Shown: in pieces, positions 1 to 6,914 of the stretch | Layout of the letters: every line of letters begins with the position of its first letter | How positions within the stretch are numbered: the first letter of the stretch is position 1 | Origin: Bacteroidia bacterium | GTDB taxonomy: Bacteria; Bacteroidota; Bacteroidia; Bacteroidales; Azobacteroidaceae | Length of the DNA: 6,914 nucleotides | Direction of reading: 5' to 3' | Assembly: GCA_025996815.1 (NCBI GenBank) | Contig: BNTT01000159.1 | Location: forward strand, 1 to 6,914 | Program-made: the position numbers and the translations under genes | The notes under the pieces: model-generated | Database searches by the model: none | Told to the model about the DNA's origin: nothing | What the model saw: only the letters and a program-made list of their open reading frames with translations

Positions 1-1
1 A

Positions 2-1033
2 CCGACCGTTTCGGGCAATTATACGTTCAGTTTCACTTCTTCGGACGGATGCCGGTTGTATATCAATGACGAACGCTTGCTCGATTCATGGTGGGGACGA
101 GCAATCACCACAGACACCGCCGGTATCTATTTGGAAGCAGGAAAAACCTATCGGCTCAAAGCCGAATATTTCAACAGCCGGGATTATGCCATTGCCCGTC
201 TGGAATGGAAAGCACCGGCAATTGCCCACAAAGACCGGATTGACAGCTACGGAGAAGCCGGAAAAGCGGCGCGAAGTTGCGATAAAGTGATTGCCGTTTT
301 AGGAACCAACAAATCCATCGAACGGGAAGGACAAGACCGCGCGGAGATTCAACTACCTGCCGACCAAATGGAATTTATCAAGGAAATTTACAAAATCAAT
401 CCCAACACCATCGTGGTGCTGGTTGCAGGCAGTTCGTTGGCAATCAATTGGTTAGACGAAAACATCCCTGCCATCGTCAATGCCTGGTACCCCGGCGAAC
501 AGGGCGGCACAGCCGTTGCCGAAGTCCTGTTTGGCGACTACAATCCCGGCGGACGTTTGCCGATTACCTACTACAGCAGTTTGGATGAATTGCCGCCGTT
601 CGATGATTACGATATTGCGAAAGGGCGAACCTATCAATATTTCAAGGGAAAACCCCTTTATCCTTTCGGTTACGGATTGAGTTATACTACTTTTGAATAT
701 AAAAATCCGGTAATAACCGATGCAGGGGATAGATTAAAATTGTCTTTTGAAGTAAAGAATACCGGTTCAAGAACGGGCGATGAAGTGTCGCAAGTATATG
801 TCTCGTTGCCGGAAACAGGGGCTGCAAAACCGGTGAAAGAACTGAAAGGGTTTCAACGCAATACGATTAAGAAAGGCGCAACCCAAAAAGTGGAGATAGA
901 AATCCGGAAAGATTTATTGCGGTATTGGGACGAAAAAACCGGAGAGTTCGTCGTTCCAAAAGGGAATTATATGTTTGGAATAGGCTCTTCGTCGCAAGAG
1001 ATAAAATTGAAAAAAGAATTTAAACTGTTATAA
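2..1033 (+). CDS. GH3 family beta-glycosidase with PA14 insert, C-terminal part (5' end outside window)
   Basis: Partial gene: the frame is open from base 2 and ends at TAA 1031-1033, giving 343 visible residues. Visible residues about 1-72 look like the end of a PA14 domain ([12 protein letters not shown], then a W-rich stretch and LEWKAP), which in many GH3 enzymes is inserted into the C-terminal sandwich and shapes the substrate pocket. Residues about 80-230 match the GH3 C-terminal domain: IEREGQDR (bases 317-340) holds the likely acid/base Glu, followed by [20 protein letters not shown] and the FGYGLSYT signature. Residues about 246-340 are the fibronectin-III-like tail. The nucleophile Asp lies in the N-terminal barrel, which is not in view. 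The family removes terminal beta-linked glucose or xylose; the exact sugar cannot be read from this part. No true start exists here: the TTG at 56 is internal. It is 2 bases upstream of the GH95 gene, so the two are surely co-transcribed. Confidence 0.93.
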   Translation, partial: PTVSGNYTFSFTSSDGCRLYINDERLLDSWWGRAITTDTAGIYLEAGKTYRLKAEYFNSRDYAIARLEWKAPAIAHKDRIDSYGEAGKAARSCDKVIAVLGTNKSIEREGQDRAEIQLPADQMEFIKEIYKINPNTIVVLVAGSSLAINWLDENIPAIVNAWYPGEQGGTAVAEVLFGDYNPGGRLPITYYSSLDELPPFDDYDIAKGRTYQYFKGKPLYPFGYGLSYTTFEYKNPVITDAGDRLKLSFEVKNTGSRTGDEVSQVYVSLPETGAAKPVKELKGFQRNTIKKGATQKVEIEIRKDLLRYWDEKTGEFVVPKGNYMFGIGSSSQEIKLKKEFKLL

Positions 1034-1042
1034 AAATGAAAA
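939..1042 (+). repeat. Left arm of a 104-base exact inverted repeat
   Basis: Reading 6914 back to 6811 on the - strand reproduces 939-1042 base for base. The arm covers the last 30 full codons of the GH3 gene, its TAA, the AA spacer and ATGAAAA, the first codons of the GH95 gene. Identity stops at 1043 (A here, G in the other copy). Toward the GH3 side the match reaches the window edge in the other copy, so the true length may be greater. Confidence 0.97.
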
Positions 1043-3276
1043 AAAATTTATTGTTACTCCCGTGTCTGCTTTGCTTTAGTTCTGTGCAAGCAAAAGAAAG
1101 TATCGTGCCGCAAGACAATTTGGTGCTGTGGTACAAACAACCTGCCGTGGAATGGATGACCTCCGCCCTGCCCATCGGCAACGGTCGCATCGGCGCGATG
1201 GTCTTCGGCGGCATCCAGCACGAGCACATCCAGTTCAACGACAAAACACTTTGGACGGGTAGCCCAACCAAGCGAGGTTCGTTTCAGAATTTCGGCGACA
1301 TTTACATTGATTTCGACCACGCCGCCGAAGCGAAAAACTATACGCTCCAATTGAGTTTGGATAATGCCACCGCCGGCGTGAAATATGAAGCGGATGGCGT
1401 AACTTATTCGCGCGACTATTTTGCCAACTACCCCGACAATGTGATTGTATTGCATCTGGCGGCGAATAAAAAAGGCAAAGTGAACTTCAAACTGCGCTTG
1501 GAAGGTGCTCATAAAGAAACTGTTGCAGTTGCAGATAATCAATTATCCATCGCCGGAAAACTCACACTGCTTTCTTACGAGGCGAAATTAACGGTGTTGG
1601 CAGACAAAGGAAATGTGAGCATTGAAAATGGAACGATTAACGTACACAATGCCGATGCCGCCACTGTATTATTAGTTGCAGCAACGGATTATGACCCCGC
1701 TTCTTTGGATTATTTGACTAAAAAAGATTGGAAGAAAGCCTTACAGTCCGATTTGGCAAATGCCATCAACAAGGGCTATGCGCAATTGAAAAAAGCCCAT
1801 ATTCAGGATTATCAATCGCTTTTCAATCGTGTTTCGCTGAATGCAGGCAATGTGAAACCGCAAATTCCGACCGATGAATTGCTGAAAAATCTTGCCGCAG
1901 GGAAATACGACCCCGCATTGGATGTATTGTTTTTTCAATACGGACGCTATTTGACTGTTTCGACCTCGCGCTCGGGATTGGATTTGCCGTCTAACCTGCA
2001 AGGCTTGTGGAGCAACACCAACAATCCGCCCTGGGAAGCCGATATTCATTCCAATATCAATGTGCAGATGAACTATTGGCAAACAGAATCCGCCAATCTT
2101 GCCGAATGTGCATCGCCCTTTATCAACTACATCTACAATGAAGCGATAGTGCACCCCTCGTGGCGTGCGATGGCGGCAGATTTAGGTTGTGGCGGCTGGA
2201 CGATGAAAACGCAAAACAATATTTTCGGATACTCCGATTGGATGTATAACCGCCCCGCCAATGCGTGGTATTGTATGCACATTTGGGATAAATATCTGTA
2301 TAATCCCGACAAGGAATACCTGCAAACGGTGGCTTATCCGGTGATGAAATCGGCTTGCCAATTCTGGTTAGACCGCCTGTTTTTAGACGACAAAGGCACG
2401 TGGCTGGCACCAAACGAATGGTCGCCCGAACACGGACCTTGGGAAAATGCGACGGCACACGTTCAACAACTTGTTTGGGACTTGTTTCACAACACCATCG
2501 AAGCCGGAACTATTTTAGGCAACGATGCCGCTTTTGTGCAGGAACTGCAAAAACGATTCGACCACTTAGACAACGGATTGCACATCGGCTCGTGGGGACA
2601 ACTCCGCGAATGGAAATACACCGACGACGACCCGAAAGACCAACACAGGCACGTTTCGCACTTAGTTGCACTGCATCCGGGACGCGCCATATCGCCGGTA
2701 CTCAATCCGAAAATTGCCGATGGAGCCAAAAAATCCTTGAACGGCAGAGGCGACAGCGGCACCGGTTGGAGCCGCGTGTGGAAAATCGGTTTTTGGGCAC
2801 GACTTTTGGACGGCAACCGCGCACATAAATTATTGCAAAATGCCTTAGAATTGACTTACGACCAGGGGATGGACATGATGAGCAAAGGCGGCGTGTATGA
2901 AAATCTTTTCGATGCACATCCCCCATTCCAAATTGACGGCAACTTGGGCGCAACGGCTTGTATGGCAGAAATGCTGCTGCAAAGTCAGCTGGGTGAAGTC
3001 CATTTATTGCCCGCCTTGCCCGACGTGTGGAAAGACGGACAAGTGAAAGGCTTATGCGCCCGCGGTGCCTTTGTAGTAGATATTCAATGGAAAAACAGTC
3101 AATTAGTATCGGCAAACATCCTGTCGAAACAGGGCGAAATTTGTAAATTGCGGACGAATGCACCTGTAAAAATAAAAGGCATAGCGGTTGTGTCGCAAAA
3201 AGATGATTTGGGATATTACATTACGCAATTTGAAACAGAAAAAGGGAAAAATTATCAAGTGATAATGAACATTTAA
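1036..3276 (+). CDS. GH95 alpha-L-fucosidase, probably alpha-1,2-specific, secreted
   Basis: Complete 746-residue protein with an N-terminal signal peptide (KK, hydrophobic core [10 protein letters not shown], likely cleavage after VQA at residue 19). Residues about 28-260 form the N-terminal beta-sandwich of the family ([33 protein letters not shown]); about 280-650 the (alpha/alpha)6 catalytic barrel; the rest a small C-terminal sandwich. Catalytic positions known from Bifidobacterium AfcA can be placed by motif: the paired Asn as N340 and N342 in [11 protein letters not shown], the acid Glu as E465 in EWSPEHGP, and the Asp as D634 in FQIDGNLG. H338, two residues before N340, is the His I recall as linked to L-fucose rather than L-galactose recognition. 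GH95 enzymes invert and release terminal alpha-1,2-linked L-fucose, as in fucosylated xyloglucan or host glycans. Length is close to the usual 750-800. The ATG at 1036 is chosen because it gives the signal peptide and lies 2 bases after the GH3 stop. No frameshift is seen. Confidence 0.95.
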   Translation: MKKNLLLLPCLLCFSSVQAKESIVPQDNLVLWYKQPAVEWMTSALPIGNGRIGAMVFGGIQHEHIQFNDKTLWTGSPTKRGSFQNFGDIYIDFDHAAEAKNYTLQLSLDNATAGVKYEADGVTYSRDYFANYPDNVIVLHLAANKKGKVNFKLRLEGAHKETVAVADNQLSIAGKLTLLSYEAKLTVLADKGNVSIENGTINVHNADAATVLLVAATDYDPASLDYLTKKDWKKALQSDLANAINKGYAQLKKAHIQDYQSLFNRVSLNAGNVKPQIPTDELLKNLAAGKYDPALDVLFFQYGRYLTVSTSRSGLDLPSNLQGLWSNTNNPPWEADIHSNINVQMNYWQTESANLAECASPFINYIYNEAIVHPSWRAMAADLGCGGWTMKTQNNIFGYSDWMYNRPANAWYCMHIWDKYLYNPDKEYLQTVAYPVMKSACQFWLDRLFLDDKGTWLAPNEWSPEHGPWENATAHVQQLVWDLFHNTIEAGTILGNDAAFVQELQKRFDHLDNGLHIGSWGQLREWKYTDDDPKDQHRHVSHLVALHPGRAISPVLNPKIADGAKKSLNGRGDSGTGWSRVWKIGFWARLLDGNRAHKLLQNALELTYDQGMDMMSKGGVYENLFDAHPPFQIDGNLGATACMAEMLLQSQLGEVHLLPALPDVWKDGQVKGLCARGAFVVDIQWKNSQLVSANILSKQGEICKLRTNAPVKIKGIAVVSQKDDLGYYITQFETEKGKNYQVIMNI

Positions 3277-3286
3277 AAACACAATA

Positions 3287-4531
3287 ATGAAAAAGATTTC
3301 TTTAGTATTACTATTTGCGACGGTATTTTGTTGTGCTCAGGCTCAGCAAAAAAGAGAAGATGTTGTTGCCGAAAAGGCTGAAACCTTGTTGCGAAACGGC
3401 TTAAATGCCGGCGACAGCTACAATGAGATTTGGATACGCGATTTGAATACGTTCATAGAGCTGGCTTGTAAGGTGGGAAATGTGAACAATATCAAAGAGT
3501 CCTTGCTGATGTTCTTTAAGTTTCAGGGAGCCGACGGCAATATCGTGGACGGATATGTTAAAAAAACAGATGCCGGTGTTTCGTATAATTTTTATTACAG
3601 CGAATTAGCTCCCGATTATGCCGCCCACAAGAATACGGTTGAAACCGACCAGGAATCTTCTCTGATACAGGCAATTGCAAAATACATAGAAGCCACCGGC
3701 GATGGTTCTATTTTGAAAGAAGTTATTGCCGGACGAACCGTTGAACAGCGCATGGAAGATGCCTTAATGTTTTTGTTGAAAGAACGCTACAATGAAAAAT
3801 ACGGATTGCTATGGGGTGCCACAACTGCCGATTGGGGCGATGTACAGCCGGAACACGATTGGGGCGTGAATATCGACGAAAACTCTCATTTATGTATTGA
3901 TATTTACGACAACGCCATGTTTGTGATTGCCATCGACGACTTTTTAAAGATTGCGAAACACACAAACAAATCGTTTTGGAACAAGAAAAAAAATACCATC
4001 AAAAAGAATATTCGCCAATATCTTTGGGACGAAAAAAACAAAAAATACATTCCACACCTCTATCTGAATGGCTCGCCTTTCCCTGCCGATTTTGACGAAA
4101 ACAAGATTTATTACCATGGCGGCACAGCCATTGCCATCGAAGCAGGACTTTTGACCCCCGAAGAAATCAGTATTTCCTACCGGAAAATGCAGGAAAATGT
4201 GAAAGCAGCCAACGCCCAATCCATAGGGCTGACAATGTATCCGCCTTATCCCAACGGATTTTTCAAAAATTCGGGAATGACAGAATATTCTTATCAAAAT
4301 GGAGGCGATTGGACGTGGTTCGGCGGTCGAATGGTGCAACAATTGATTCGGAACGGATTTTACGACGAGGCTCACGAAGCCATTGCACCCATGTTAGACC
4401 GAGTTATTCAACACAATGGCTTTTATGAATGGTGGACACCGGAGGGAAAGCCCAATTCCGGAAATTTCAGAGGCTCGGCAGGCGTTTTATGGAAAGCGAT
4501 ACAACTGTTCAATGCTCCCCGTTCGCTGTAG
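3287..4531 (+). CDS. Secreted six-hairpin (alpha/alpha) glycosidase-like protein, family not assigned
   Basis: Complete 414-residue protein with a signal peptide (MKKISLVLLFATVF core, likely cleavage near AQA at residues 17-19). The rest resembles alpha/alpha-toroid glycosidases of the debranching-enzyme, GH15 and GH63-like kind: WIRDLN (49-54), VETDQESSLIQAI (118-130) followed by a TGD turn, LLWGATTADWGD (174-185), NGGDWTWFGGR (338-348), FYEWW (379-383), and a closing NFRGSAGVLWKAI helix. Acidic residues in WIRD, TADWGD and the region of TEYSYQNGGD are candidate catalytic residues, but I cannot say which act. It is barely longer than one toroid domain, with no N-terminal sandwich, unlike GH95 or GH65. 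It follows the GH95 gene by 10 bases (AAACACAATA), so it belongs to the same operon and probably acts on the same glycan in the periplasm. Substrate and anomer are unknown; an enzyme removing a branch glucose or a similar hexose is one possibility. Its TAG stop lies in the left arm of the downstream hairpin. Confidence 0.8.
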   Translation: MKKISLVLLFATVFCCAQAQQKREDVVAEKAETLLRNGLNAGDSYNEIWIRDLNTFIELACKVGNVNNIKESLLMFFKFQGADGNIVDGYVKKTDAGVSYNFYYSELAPDYAAHKNTVETDQESSLIQAIAKYIEATGDGSILKEVIAGRTVEQRMEDALMFLLKERYNEKYGLLWGATTADWGDVQPEHDWGVNIDENSHLCIDIYDNAMFVIAIDDFLKIAKHTNKSFWNKKKNTIKKNIRQYLWDEKNKKYIPHLYLNGSPFPADFDENKIYYHGGTAIAIEAGLLTPEEISISYRKMQENVKAANAQSIGLTMYPPYPNGFFKNSGMTEYSYQNGGDWTWFGGRMVQQLIRNGFYDEAHEAIAPMLDRVIQHNGFYEWWTPEGKPNSGNFRGSAGVLWKAIQLFNAPRSL

Positions 4532-4563
4532 AGACGTGGCGCGCCGCATCTCTACAATTTTTT
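4527..4563 (+). terminator. Intrinsic terminator / palindromic element at the end of the glycosidase operon
   Basis: An 8-base perfect stem, TGTAGAGA (4527-4534) with TCTCTACA (4549-4556), is extended after one C/A mismatch by four more pairs (4536-4539 with 4544-4547, one of them G-T), closing a four-base CGCG loop. A single A and six T (4558-4563) follow on the + strand, so it fits termination of the three-gene glycosidase operon. On the - strand no T-run follows the hairpin, so pfkA is not clearly terminated by it. The stop codon of the upstream gene (TAG, 4529-4531) is part of the left arm. The core GGCGCGCC (4538-4545) is itself a perfect palindrome. Confidence 0.8.
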
Positions 4564-4593
4564 GCTATCACCGGAGAATTTTACGTCCCCTGA

Positions 4594-5574
4594 TTATATA
4601 GACAACGTCCGCAGCGTATTCAGCAAATCGCGATTAATAGGTTTTTCTTCCTTAATCGCCTTTGAGAAAGGCACATACACGATGTCGTTGTTTTGGATGC
4701 CCATCATCACGTTGCGCTGGTCGTCGAGCAGGGCTTCGATGGCGGCGGCTCCCATGCGGCTTGCCAGGATGCGGTCGCTCGCGGTGGGCGAGCCACCCCG
4801 CTGGAGGTGTCCGAGGATGGTCACGCGCACGTCGTATTCCGGATAATCTTTTTTCACCCGTTCCGCCATACCCATCGCGCCGCCGGTAACGTCACTCTCT
4901 GCCACGAGGACGATGCTGCTGTTTTTGGATTTGCGAAAACCGTGGTGAATCAACTCTTCCAACTGGTCAACTTCCTGCCAGATTTCCGGAATAATCGCCG
5001 CCTCCGCGCCCGAAGCAATCGCGCCGTTGAGAGCCAAAAAGCCCGCATTGCGCCCCATCACTTCGATGAAAAACAGCCGCTCGTGCGACGAAGCCGTGTC
5101 GCGAATCTTATCCACCGCCTCCATAATCGTGTTGAGCGCGGTGTCGTAGCCAATCGTGGTGTCTGTGCCAAACAGGTCGTTGTCTATCGTGCCCGGAAGC
5201 CCCACGATGGGAAAATTATATTCCTGCGCAAAAATGCGCGCACCGGTCAGCGAGCCGTCGCCGCCAATCACCACCAGAGCGTCGATACCCTCTTTTTGGA
5301 TGGTTTCGTGGGCTTTTTGGCGCCCCGATGCCTCGCGAAATTCCAAACAGCGAGCCGTTTTCAAAATCGTGCCGCCGTGCTGAATAATGTTGCTGACATT
5401 GTTGGTCTTAAACTCCTGAATTTCGCCCGTCAGCAATCCCTTGTAGCCTCTGTAAATACCTTTGACGGTTAGTTGTTTGTAAATCGCCGCGCGGGTTACA
5501 GCCCTAATCGCCGCGTTCATACCCGGAGCATCACCACCGGATGTCAAAATCCCTACTGTCTTTATTTCACTCAT
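4594..5574 (-). CDS. pfkA: ATP-dependent 6-phosphofructokinase
   Basis: 326-residue cytoplasmic enzyme of glycolysis that phosphorylates fructose 6-phosphate to fructose 1,6-bisphosphate. Family motifs are all present: [14 protein letters not shown] (11-24), the nucleotide-binding VVIGGDGS (101-108), catalytic PGTIDND (127-133, with Asp131 as the likely base), [16 protein letters not shown] (163-178) for sugar-phosphate binding, and [11 protein letters not shown] (253-263). Gly in GGDG, rather than the Asp of GGDD, points to ATP and not pyrophosphate as donor. The length is close to the usual 320 residues of bacterial PfkA. The ATG at 5574 is chosen because [18 protein letters not shown] aligns with the normal family N-terminus; the frame stays open further upstream, but that part overlaps the TPR gene and is not PFK-like. 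It starts 10 bases after the TPR stop and is likely co-transcribed with it. Its 3' end faces the glycosidase operon across about 60 bases. Confidence 0.97.
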   Translation of the reverse strand: MSEIKTVGILTSGGDAPGMNAAIRAVTRAAIYKQLTVKGIYRGYKGLLTGEIQEFKTNNVSNIIQHGGTILKTARCLEFREASGRQKAHETIQKEGIDALVVIGGDGSLTGARIFAQEYNFPIVGLPGTIDNDLFGTDTTIGYDTALNTIMEAVDKIRDTASSHERLFFIEVMGRNAGFLALNGAIASGAEAAIIPEIWQEVDQLEELIHHGFRKSKNSSIVLVAESDVTGGAMGMAERVKKDYPEYDVRVTILGHLQRGGSPTASDRILASRMGAAAIEALLDDQRNVMMGIQNNDIVYVPFSKAIKEEKPINRDLLNTLRTLSI

Positions 5575-5584
5575 ATATATTGTA

Positions 5585-6817
5585 TTATTTTTCTGAAAAA
5601 ATTTTGTCCCATTTATCGTAATTGGCGTTGTCCTGCAACTGATAGTAGATGTTGCGTAGCGCAAAAACGGCATCGGAATCCTCCGGATTGAGGTCGTAGG
5701 CTTTCTCAAAATAGGGAGCAGCCGTCTTGAAATCGTCTTCAAACTCCTTTTTTGCGGCATCATACTTTTTCTTATCGGAAATATCACCACTCTCGGTGCG
5801 CTTTTCAACGCCACGGTTGTAATACATACGCCCAAGGTGTGAAAGAGCCTCGGCATTGTTTGGGTCAACCGCCAACGCCTTTTCGATGCTGACAATAGCC
5901 TGCGGGATGTCGTTTTTCTTTTCATACACAAGTCCCAGCACATCAAGGAATTGCGAATTGTTGGGGTCGGCTTCAATGGCTTTATTCAGATACTCAATGG
6001 CTTCGTCCGACCGGTCGTTATTGACCTTAATGTTGATGATATTCAGCAAGAAATAGGTCTCGGTCGGAAATCTCACCACACCGGCACGCAATGTCTGTTC
6101 AAAAGCCACAGAATCGCCCTTTTGGACTTGTTCACTCGCCAACTGTTTGTAAATGTCCAACGAATTGACGCCAAAATCCTTGATTTGGTCATAGATGGCA
6201 ATCGCCTTGTCGTGGTCGGGAATCAGGGATGCCGCAACACCCGCATAATAGCGGAATTTCACCTCATTGGAGTCGGTAGCCAAATCATTTTTCATCGTTT
6301 TATCGCCTTCAAACATCGGTAAGGTAGGGATGTCGCCATAAAACTTGAAATTGTCGTAGGCTTTCACATAGTTTTCTTTTTCATAAAAATAACTACCGGC
6401 ATTGAGGTAACCCTTGCGATTGGCTTGCAAAATTCCTTTGATTTTCTTGCGGAATTTCGATTTAATCTTGCCTTTTGCGTTGGGCAACTGGTCCAATTCG
6501 TCGGACTTCAACAAAAATGCCGTACTCGCATCCAAAGCCGTGTTCATCACTTCCTCGTTCACGTCGTTTTGACCGAACATTTGTTTCACACTTTCGGCAT
6601 CATACGCCTTGCTTTCCACCTCGCCTGCAACAAACCACGCCTCGGCACTGTTTGCCGTTTCGGGGTGTTCCAATGCACTCTTAATTTGGGTGCGCAACTC
6701 TCCAAAATTCGGAGTTGCACCCTGCAATTCACTTTTTACGATTTTTACAACCTTCTGTTGTCCAAAAGCCGAAGCACCAATCAGGCAAGCCGCCACTGTA
6801 AATAATGTCCTTTTCAT
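5585..6817 (-). CDS. Secreted or periplasmic tetratricopeptide-repeat protein
   Basis: 410-residue protein with a signal peptide (MKRT, then a hydrophobic stretch to about residue 16, likely cleavage around AFGQ at 17-20). The rest is mostly helical. Clear TPR units lie in the C-terminal half: about 254-286 (ending AIEADPNN), 288-321 ([15 protein letters not shown]), one at about 322-380 interrupted by a charged K/D/E-rich insert (about 340-362) and ending YDLNPED, and a final one to the C-terminus. Weaker repeats lie at about 137-170 and 185-215. TPR proteins are protein-binding scaffolds; no catalytic motif is visible and the partner is unknown. It is the first gene of a unit with pfkA, 10 bases apart, a link that may be only transcriptional. 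Its start codon lies inside the 104-base inverted repeat at the window edge, so its native upstream sequence is in doubt; the coding sequence from residue 3 onward (MK and one base are shared) is independent of the repeat. Confidence 0.88.
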   Translation of the reverse strand: MKRTLFTVAACLIGASAFGQQKVVKIVKSELQGATPNFGELRTQIKSALEHPETANSAEAWFVAGEVESKAYDAESVKQMFGQNDVNEEVMNTALDASTAFLLKSDELDQLPNAKGKIKSKFRKKIKGILQANRKGYLNAGSYFYEKENYVKAYDNFKFYGDIPTLPMFEGDKTMKNDLATDSNEVKFRYYAGVAASLIPDHDKAIAIYDQIKDFGVNSLDIYKQLASEQVQKGDSVAFEQTLRAGVVRFPTETYFLLNIINIKVNNDRSDEAIEYLNKAIEADPNNSQFLDVLGLVYEKKNDIPQAIVSIEKALAVDPNNAEALSHLGRMYYNRGVEKRTESGDISDKKKYDAAKKEFEDDFKTAAPYFEKAYDLNPEDSDAVFALRNIYYQLQDNANYDKWDKIFSEK

Positions 6818-6914
6818 TTTTATAACAGTTTAAATTCTTTTTTCAATTTTATCTCTTGCGACGAAGAGCCTATTCCAAACATATAATTCCCTTTTGGAAC
6901 GACGAACTCTCCGG
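6811..6914 (-). repeat. Right arm of the 104-base exact inverted repeat, running off the window end
   Basis: Exact reverse complement of 939-1042. It holds the start codon and second codon of the TPR gene (6817-6812) at its inner edge and a copy of the GH3 gene end at its outer edge. The arms are separated by 5768 bases (1043-6810). The right arm is cut by the window end, so neither its full length nor what lies beyond is known. Confidence 0.97.
6820..6914 (-). pseudogene. Second copy of the GH3 3' end (last 30 codons, cut by window edge)
   Basis: In the - strand this stretch encodes the same C-terminus as the GH3 gene at the left of the window: from [13 protein letters not shown] through EFKLL, with stop TAA at 6822-6820, identical at the DNA level. 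It sits 2 bases upstream of the TPR start, just as the first copy sits 2 bases upstream of the GH95 start. It could be the end of a second, full GH3 gene outside the window, a fragment, or a chimeric join. The type is given as pseudogene only because no intact gene can be shown. Confidence 0.6.

Noticed and set aside
56..58. TTG as a start codon for the GH3 gene.
   Set aside because: The frame continues upstream to base 2 with residues that complete the PA14 pattern ([11 protein letters not shown]), so the gene starts outside the window.
2355..2828. Open frames of 100-160 codons in other frames and on the - strand over the GH95 gene.
   Set aside because: They are rich in Arg, Ser, Pro and Cys with no motif, as expected from shadow frames of a real gene.
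4575..4600. A separate terminator for pfkA on the - strand between 4564 and 4593.
   Set aside because: I could not find a GC stem followed by a T-run in that direction; the only good hairpin is the one with T's on the + strand.
4693..5472. Long open frame (259 codons) on the + strand, antisense to pfkA.
   Set aside because: It lies wholly over a conserved enzyme gene, its translation mirrors pfkA codon bias, and no domain or signal is recognisable.
4594..5976. The pfkA reading frame is open another 134 codons upstream of the ATG at 5574.
   Set aside because: That part overlaps the well-supported TPR gene in another frame, is unlike any PFK N-terminus, and the ATG at 5574 gives the standard family start.
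1043..6810. A phase-variable invertible cassette like those switching surface proteins in Bacteroides.
   Set aside because: No recombinase gene, no promoter visible inside the arms, and a core glycolytic gene would be inside the switch. Kept only as an alternative in the repeat finding.

Overview
The window looks like a piece of a Bacteroidota (probably Bacteroidales) chromosome or metagenomic contig. The support is the gene content, the short A/T-rich gaps, start sites of the form AAAATGAAAA without clear Shine-Dalgarno motifs, and secreted glycoside hydrolases packed in tandem. I see no RNA genes, CRISPR array, transposase or phage genes.

Left part (about 2-4531, + strand): three secreted carbohydrate-active enzymes are stacked with gaps of only 2 and 10 bases and are almost certainly one operon. 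They are the C-terminal part of a GH3 beta-glycosidase carrying a PA14 insert (its start lies outside the window), a complete GH95 alpha-L-fucosidase-type enzyme, and a complete secreted protein with six-hairpin (alpha/alpha) glycosidase character that I cannot assign to a family. Together they suggest stepwise trimming of a fucosylated plant or host glycan, fitting one arm of a polysaccharide utilisation locus. No SusC/SusD pair, sulfatase or sensor is in view, so the target glycan is not fixed. The operon ends in a strong hairpin plus T-run whose left arm contains the last stop codon.

Right part (about 4594-6817, - strand, convergent with the left part): a signal-peptide TPR protein and, 10 bases downstream, ATP-dependent 6-phosphofructokinase (pfkA) form a second two-gene unit of housekeeping character.

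The most unusual thing is at the far right edge. Bases 6811-6914 are an exact inverted copy (104 of 104 bases by eye) of bases 939-1042, that is, the last 30 codons of the GH3 gene, its stop, the 2-base gap and the ATGAAAA start shared with the next gene. The TPR gene therefore begins inside a copy of the sequence that precedes the GH95 gene. This is either a real long inverted repeat around 5.77 kb (a possible invertible segment or a second GH3 copy) or, more likely in my view, a fold-back chimera or assembly artefact joined at the short homology around the start codon. The native upstream region of the TPR gene should be treated as unknown until this is settled. I found no convincing evidence of an undescribed biological system; the unassigned glycosidase-like gene is the best candidate for new enzymology.
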